NCBI RefSeq assembly: GCF_905220415.1
Contig: NC_059546.1
Coordinates: 10,230,001 to 10,294,000, forward strand
From: Colias croceus
Taxonomy: Eukaryota > Arthropoda > Insecta > Lepidoptera > Pieridae
Length of the DNA stretch: 64,000 nt
Direction: 5' to 3'
Positions 60,147 through 64,000 of the stretch are shown here, in pieces. The position numbers were made by a program, and so were the translations under genes. The notes beneath the pieces are model-generated. The model was not told where the DNA came from and searched no databases. It saw only the letters and a list, made by a program, of their open reading frames with translations. Positions within the stretch are counted from its first letter, which is position 1. Each line of letters starts with the position of its first letter.

Positions 60147-63130
60147 CTACTGACAGAAAGCACCGAAAACTGACGAAAACTACATCAACAAGTATTCAAA
60201 CTCAACAAACAAAATGCCTCCCACCACGGCTGGTCCCCGCGGGAGACGTAGACCACCACCCTCCAACAAAAAGAACCCAAACCCTTAAAATTGCTACTTT
60301 AAACACTAGAACCCTTAGAACTGAAGAAAGTCTCCAAGAGCTTGAAAAAGCCCTTGAAAGCATAAACTGGGACATCCTAGGTATAAGTGAGATGCGACGA
60401 CTAGAAGAAAAAATAGAAGAACGTAAAGACTACATCTTATTCCACAAAGGTGAAATAGCCGGTCACAGGGGCGTTGGTTTCCTAATTAAGAAGTCATTGA
60501 AACAACATATCCATGAACTTATTGGAATTTCCGACAGAATTGCCATCCTCAATATCAACATACCGGGATACCGTAAATTATGGTCAGTAATTCAAATATA
60601 TGCTCCTACTGAGCAAGCATCAAGAAGAGATACCATCCATTTCTACGAAGAGCTAGCAAAAACACTAAGAAATTATTCTTCTAACAACATACTACTAATG
60701 GGTGACTTCAATGCTCAAGTAGGTGAAAAACAATGTCTGGAAGAACACGTCTTAGGTAACTTTGGCCACGGTAAAAGAAGTCCAAACGGTGAACTTTTAA
60801 TTGAACTGCTATTGGAGCACAACCTTACGCTTTTAAACAGTTTTTACAAGAAAAATACGAAAAATAAATGGACCTGGATCTCCCCCGATGGCAAATATAA
60901 AAATGAGATCGATTACATGGCAACAAATTGCAAAAATGCCTTCTCCAATATTTCAGTTTTGTCAAGATTTAACTTTAATACAAATCATCGTATGTTAAGA
61001 AGCATTATGAAACTAAATGTAACAAAACCACCTAGAAAATTTATTAAACCACAAAAATCAGAGCAATTTAACGAAGAAACTCTTAAAAATATTAGCGAAC
61101 ATATTAAAAAGGCAACTAAAGACTTGACAATTGAAGACCAAAATATAGATGTCCTGACAAAATATGGAATATTGGAAAAACAACTAAATTTAGCAAAACC
61201 CAAGAATATTAAAAACAATAAATACAACCTAACGAATCAAACATTACAACTAATAGAAGAAAGGAAAAAACTACTTTCTAACAAACCAAGAAAAGAAAAT
61301 TTACATTTAATAACTAAAATTAGCAAGGAAATTAGAGAAAACATAAGAAAAGATAGAAAGGCGATACGACAACAAGCTTTGGAAAACCACATAAAGAGAA
61401 CAGGAGGTGTAAAGAAAGCATTCAACGAATTAAAAGAAATAAATAAGGAATGGATACCTAAACTTAATGACGATTCTAGAACTGGAAATAAACGTCCTTC
61501 AACTCAACGAAAACATATTTCCGAAATAGCCACAAAATTCTACGAAAACCTATATGCAAATAGAGACAAAATTCAAAACAGTGGAAACTTACATAGAAAT
61601 GACATTAAGCAAATAATCGAACCAGAACCTGATATAATTCCCAGTGAAATAGAAAAAGCTATTTACAGCCAGAAAACAGAAAAAGCATCGGGGCCAGATA
61701 AAATTTCTAACGAGCTTCTGAAAGGCACTATTAACGAATTATTACCAATACTGACTTCAATATTTAACGAAATAATTAAAACGGGTGTAATTTCAACACA
61801 ATGGAAGCAGTCATACATCATTCTTATATTCAAGAAGGGTCACAAAGAAGACATAGGCAACTACAGACCCATAAGTCTGATGTCAAACATATACAAAGTT
61901 TTCTCTAAAATTTTACTGGGTAGGATAAGCAAAAAGCTTGATGAAAACCAACCACGTGAGCAAGCGGGATTTAGACAAAAATACTCTACTTTAGACCACA
62001 TACATACAGTGAAGCAAATTATGGAAAAATATAAAGAATATAATAAACCATTGTATATGGCATTCGTTGACTATTCTAAAGCTTTTGATAGCATAAGTCA
62101 CAGTGCAATATGGCAGAGTCTGGAACAACAGGGCGTACCTACTAAATATATTGACATCATTAAGAGCATTTATTCGCATAGTAAAGCAAGGATACAGCTC
62201 GAATTCCTTGGGAAGAGTTTCGGGATAGAGAGGGGAGTAAGACAAGGAGACCCTCTATCACCGAAACTATTCTCAGCTGTTTTGGAGAGTGTCTTTCGCA
62301 AGATGAACTGGGACAGCTTCGGCCTGAACATTGACGGCGTGAAACTTAACCATCTAAGATTCGCAGACGATATAGTTCTGTTTGAAGACGATCCCACAAA
62401 ACTCGAAGAAATGTTAAAATCACTCAACGAAGAAAGTGTTAAAGTCGGCCTATTAATGAATAAAGATAAAACCAAGTTGCTCACAAACTCCAAACCAACA
62501 CCTATAAAGATAGATAACCATACTCTCGATTATGTAGATGAATATATATACCTAGGCCAGATTATTTGCCACAAGGATCAAACTTCAAAAGAAATCAATC
62601 GAAGAATAGCTAATGGTTGGAAGAAATATTGGTCACTCAAAGAAATCGTGAAATCTAACGGACTTAGTATGACAATTAAAAGAAAAGTATTTGACACTTG
62701 TATTCTCCCGGTTATAATATATGGATGCGAAACTTGGTCACTTACTAAACTGCACAGAGAGAAACTAGCGCGATGTCAAAGAGCCATGGAGAGGAGTATG
62801 GTAGGAATAAAATTAAGGGACAAAGTGAGAAGTAGCACAATCAGAAAGAAAACCCAAGTAACTGATATACTTAGACGTATAGACCAACAAAAGTGGAGAT
62901 GGACCGGCCATATGATTAGAGACACACAAAATAAATGGAGCGCTACTGTTTCCAACTGGTGCCCCCGGGACGGCAAACGCAGCAGAGGTCGTCAGCAAAC
63001 AAGATGGGAGGATGACCTAAAACTGACAGCGGGTCCACACTGGAGAAGAGTAGCGAGGGACAGAATCCAGTGGAAGATGTTGGAGGAGGCCTATGCCAAA
63101 CGGCACACTGAACTAAGAGATATTTTATAA
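60104..63130 (+). CDS. LINE ORF2: AP-type endonuclease and reverse transcriptase (frame open from 60104; first ATG 60392)
   Basis: From the first in-frame ATG (60392) there are 912 codons, but the endonuclease begins upstream: KIATLNTRTL is encoded from 60287 and ISE ends just before that Met. An AUG start there would remove two metal-site motifs. No in-frame ATG lies between the stop at 60101 and 60392. Numbering from 60392: GDFNAQVG 104-111, EIDYM 172-176, terminal endonuclease motif TNHR with Asn198-His199 where Asp-His is usual. RT: FVDYSKAFD with Asp560, RQGDPLSP, FADD with Asp659-Asp660. The C-terminal part (RWTGHMIRD ... GKRSRGRQQTRWEDD) is typical of RTE-type proteins. It nicks target DNA and copies the element RNA by target-primed reverse transcription. 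Likely translated by -1 frameshifting from ORF1; see findings. Confidence 0.88.
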   Translation, partial: KSEIGPSAKYFKKLTTDRKHRKLTKTTSTSIQTQQTKCLPPRLVPAGDVDHHPPTKRTQTLKIATLNTRTLRTEESLQELEKALESINWDILGISEMRRLEEKIEERKDYILFHKGEIAGHRGVGFLIKKSLKQHIHELIGISDRIAILNINIPGYRKLWSVIQIYAPTEQASRRDTIHFYEELAKTLRNYSSNNILLMGDFNAQVGEKQCLEEHVLGNFGHGKRSPNGELLIELLLEHNLTLLNSFYKKNTKNKWTWISPDGKYKNEIDYMATNCKNAFSNISVLSRFNFNTNHRMLRSIMKLNVTKPPRKFIKPQKSEQFNEETLKNISEHIKKATKDLTIEDQNIDVLTKYGILEKQLNLAKPKNIKNNKYNLTNQTLQLIEERKKLLSNKPRKENLHLITKISKEIRENIRKDRKAIRQQALENHIKRTGGVKKAFNELKEINKEWIPKLNDDSRTGNKRPSTQRKHISEIATKFYENLYANRDKIQNSGNLHRNDIKQIIEPEPDIIPSEIEKAIYSQKTEKASGPDKISNELLKGTINELLPILTSIFNEIIKTGVISTQWKQSYIILIFKKGHKEDIGNYRPISLMSNIYKVFSKILLGRISKKLDENQPREQAGFRQKYSTLDHIHTVKQIMEKYKEYNKPLYMAFVDYSKAFDSISHSAIWQSLEQQGVPTKYIDIIKSIYSHSKARIQLEFLGKSFGIERGVRQGDPLSPKLFSAVLESVFRKMNWDSFGLNIDGVKLNHLRFADDIVLFEDDPTKLEEMLKSLNEESVKVGLLMNKDKTKLLTNSKPTPIKIDNHTLDYVDEYIYLGQIICHKDQTSKEINRRIANGWKKYWSLKEIVKSNGLSMTIKRKVFDTCILPVIIYGCETWSLTKLHREKLARCQRAMERSMVGIKLRDKVRSSTIRKKTQVTDILRRIDQQKWRWTGHMIRDTQNKWSATVSNWCPRDGKRSRGRQQTRWEDDLKLTAGPHWRRVARDRIQWKMLEEAYAKRHTELRDIL
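60137..60143 (+). promoter_or_regulatory. Candidate -1 ribosomal frameshift site A_AAA_AAC
   Basis: In ORF1 register the bases read xxA AAA AAC TAA: a canonical -1 slippery heptamer directly before the stop. The -1 frame from here (CTA ACT ACT ...) is open to the end of ORF2, 995 residues on. I see no strong stem-loop in the first 60 nt downstream. A possible structure (TGGTC ... GACCA around CCCGCGGG) lies about 85 nt away. Confidence 0.6.
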
Positions 63131-63230
63131 TTTTATAATTGTATAGTGTATAAGAAAATATAATATGTAAGTATAGTGTATAAGTTTTTAGTTCAGAATA
63201 AATGGGCTTTTTATTTTTATTTATTTTATT
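63131..63230 (+). other. LINE 3' region and simple-sequence tail
   Basis: 100 bp with a repeated GTATAGTGTATAAG motif, one AATAAA (63199-63204), then a TTTAT-type simple repeat up to the direct repeat. A microsatellite-like tail is common in the RTE clade. Confidence 0.75.
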
Positions 63231-63662
63231 TATATAGACGACGGGAAAGTCAGACAGAGTTACTCAAGCATATAAGACACTGGCTGTGCTCCGCGGTTTC
63301 ACCCACATTGCTCCGCTCCTGTTGGTTTTAGCGTGATGATTTATAGCCTATAGCCTACCTCGATAAATGGGCTATCTAACACTGAAATAATTTTTCAAAT
63401 CGGACCAGTAGTTCCTGAGATTAGCGCGTTCAAACAAACAAACTCTTCAGCTTTATAATATTATAAGTATAGATTATTAGGGATAGTGCCTACGTCATGT
63501 TTCCATATGCCAATTTTTATCAATAACTCTCTTTTATCGATACTCTACCATCCAATACAACGCAATATCTCTATTTTTAGTTTGTTCCCCGCAATAACTT
63601 TAATAGAAGCTTTATCAAAACGCCGTAGAGCCAATATTGAAATTAGCGATTCAATATGTAAC
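63231..63662. repeat. 432-bp direct repeat flanking the LINE, right copy
   Basis: Exact match to the left copy. After 63662 the sequence continues into unique target DNA. Identity of the two copies suggests a young insertion. Confidence 0.92.
63281..63473 (-). mobile_element. Helitron-like element inside the right direct repeat
   Basis: Exact counterpart of 58631-58823, duplicated by the LINE insertion and not an independent transposition. Confidence 0.65.
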
Positions 63663-64000
63663 GTTCTCGACTTGCTACGAGCTACCGGTGCTACGTGCCT
63701 GCGTCCGTAGAATCACGTTCGCCGTGTTTGCTCGTAGCACATTTGACTGCCGATTGTGGCTACGCAGTGTGCGGTTTGATTTTGAACTTTTAGTGCCATT
63801 TTACGAGGTTTCAGGGCTTGAACTGATAACCTGTCTTTAACAGCTTTTGATTGCTACGGCAAAATATGATACTTACCAAGATGCTGATTCAAATTTTTTG
63901 TGCGTATGTACTCATAATTATTAGCTATTTTTATAACATAGACCTAATTGATATTTTAATTTTGTTTTTTAACGCACTCGTCTAATTCCTTACGATGAGA
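63663..64000. other. Target DNA right of the LINE
   Basis: Starts CpG-rich (TTGCTACGAGCTACCGGTGC), then AT-rich. Before the LINE inserted it would have followed directly on the 432-bp segment. GCTACG motifs resemble the block at 4957-5035. No gene is supported. Confidence 0.45.

Larger units (their letters stand above)
59013..63230 (+). mobile_element. Full-length RTE-clade non-LTR retrotransposon (LINE)
   Basis: 4218 bp between identical direct repeats. Order: 5' region (59013-59369), ORF1 (59370-60146), ORF2 with AP-type endonuclease and reverse transcriptase (to 63130), and a short 3' region ending in AT-rich simple sequence (TTATTTTTATTTATTTTATT) in place of a long poly(A). The endonuclease/RT organisation, the C-terminal WRWTGHM...RSRGR...RWEDD region and the repeat tail fit the RTE clade (assigned from memory of the family). 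Both frames are intact and the flanks are identical, so it looks young. Confidence 0.88.

Noticed and set aside
58581..63662. Flanking 432-bp repeats as LTRs of an LTR retrotransposon
   Set aside because: The enclosed element is an endonuclease/RT LINE without gag-protease-integrase, the repeats do not show TG...CA ends or primer-binding site, and they include an older Helitron-like copy from the target.

Overview
The window looks like AT-rich nuclear DNA from a moth or butterfly (Lepidoptera). Three things point there: a Rab GTPase gene with short spliced exons; more than twenty copies of short interspersed elements with ends of the type TC(C/T)ATACTAATATTATAA...CTAG inserted between A and T, a pattern I associate with lepidopteran non-autonomous Helitrons; and an RTE-type LINE resembling those known from Heliconius and Bombyx. 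The species cannot be named from the sequence alone.

Only one host gene is well supported: a five-exon Rab18-like small GTPase at 13320-16223 (+), 203 residues, with all G-box motifs present and an unusual C-terminus. The other apparent reading frames outside the LINE are short, isolated and mostly lie in repeats. The window is therefore largely a gene-poor region carrying many mobile elements.

Layout. 1-13.3 kb: intergenic DNA with Helitron-like copies, two MITEs and two copies of a structured 165-170 bp repeat family. 13.3-16.2 kb: the Rab gene, with a Helitron-like copy and a fragment in intron 1 and a third copy of the structured repeat in intron 3. 16.2-31.5 kb: 3' region with a 45-bp GC-rich minisatellite, Helitron-like copies, a tRNA-derived SINE with a 20-bp target duplication, and short hairpins. 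31.5-35.2 kb: a 1.84-kb head-to-tail tandem duplication. 36.7-49.2 kb: elements hosting (GTCT)n, a perfect 293-bp inverted repeat, a fourth structured repeat, a palindromic MITE and a pogo-like element. 49.7-50.9 kb: a foldback-like element with long terminal inverted repeats around an 11-bp tandem array. 50.9-58.6 kb: AT-rich DNA with one MITE. 58.6-63.7 kb: an apparently full-length RTE-clade LINE between two identical 432-bp direct repeats.

Most notable points. (1) The LINE's ORF1 ends on a canonical -1 slippery heptamer directly before its stop, and the -1 frame is open into ORF2, which has no AUG upstream of its first endonuclease motifs. (2) The direct repeats flanking the LINE are far longer than ordinary target-site duplications. 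(3) The 293-bp perfect palindrome could yield a long hairpin RNA. (4) The foldback-like element has an 11-bp tandem core. (5) The 1.84-kb tandem duplication is nearly identical, so it is either very recent or an assembly error.
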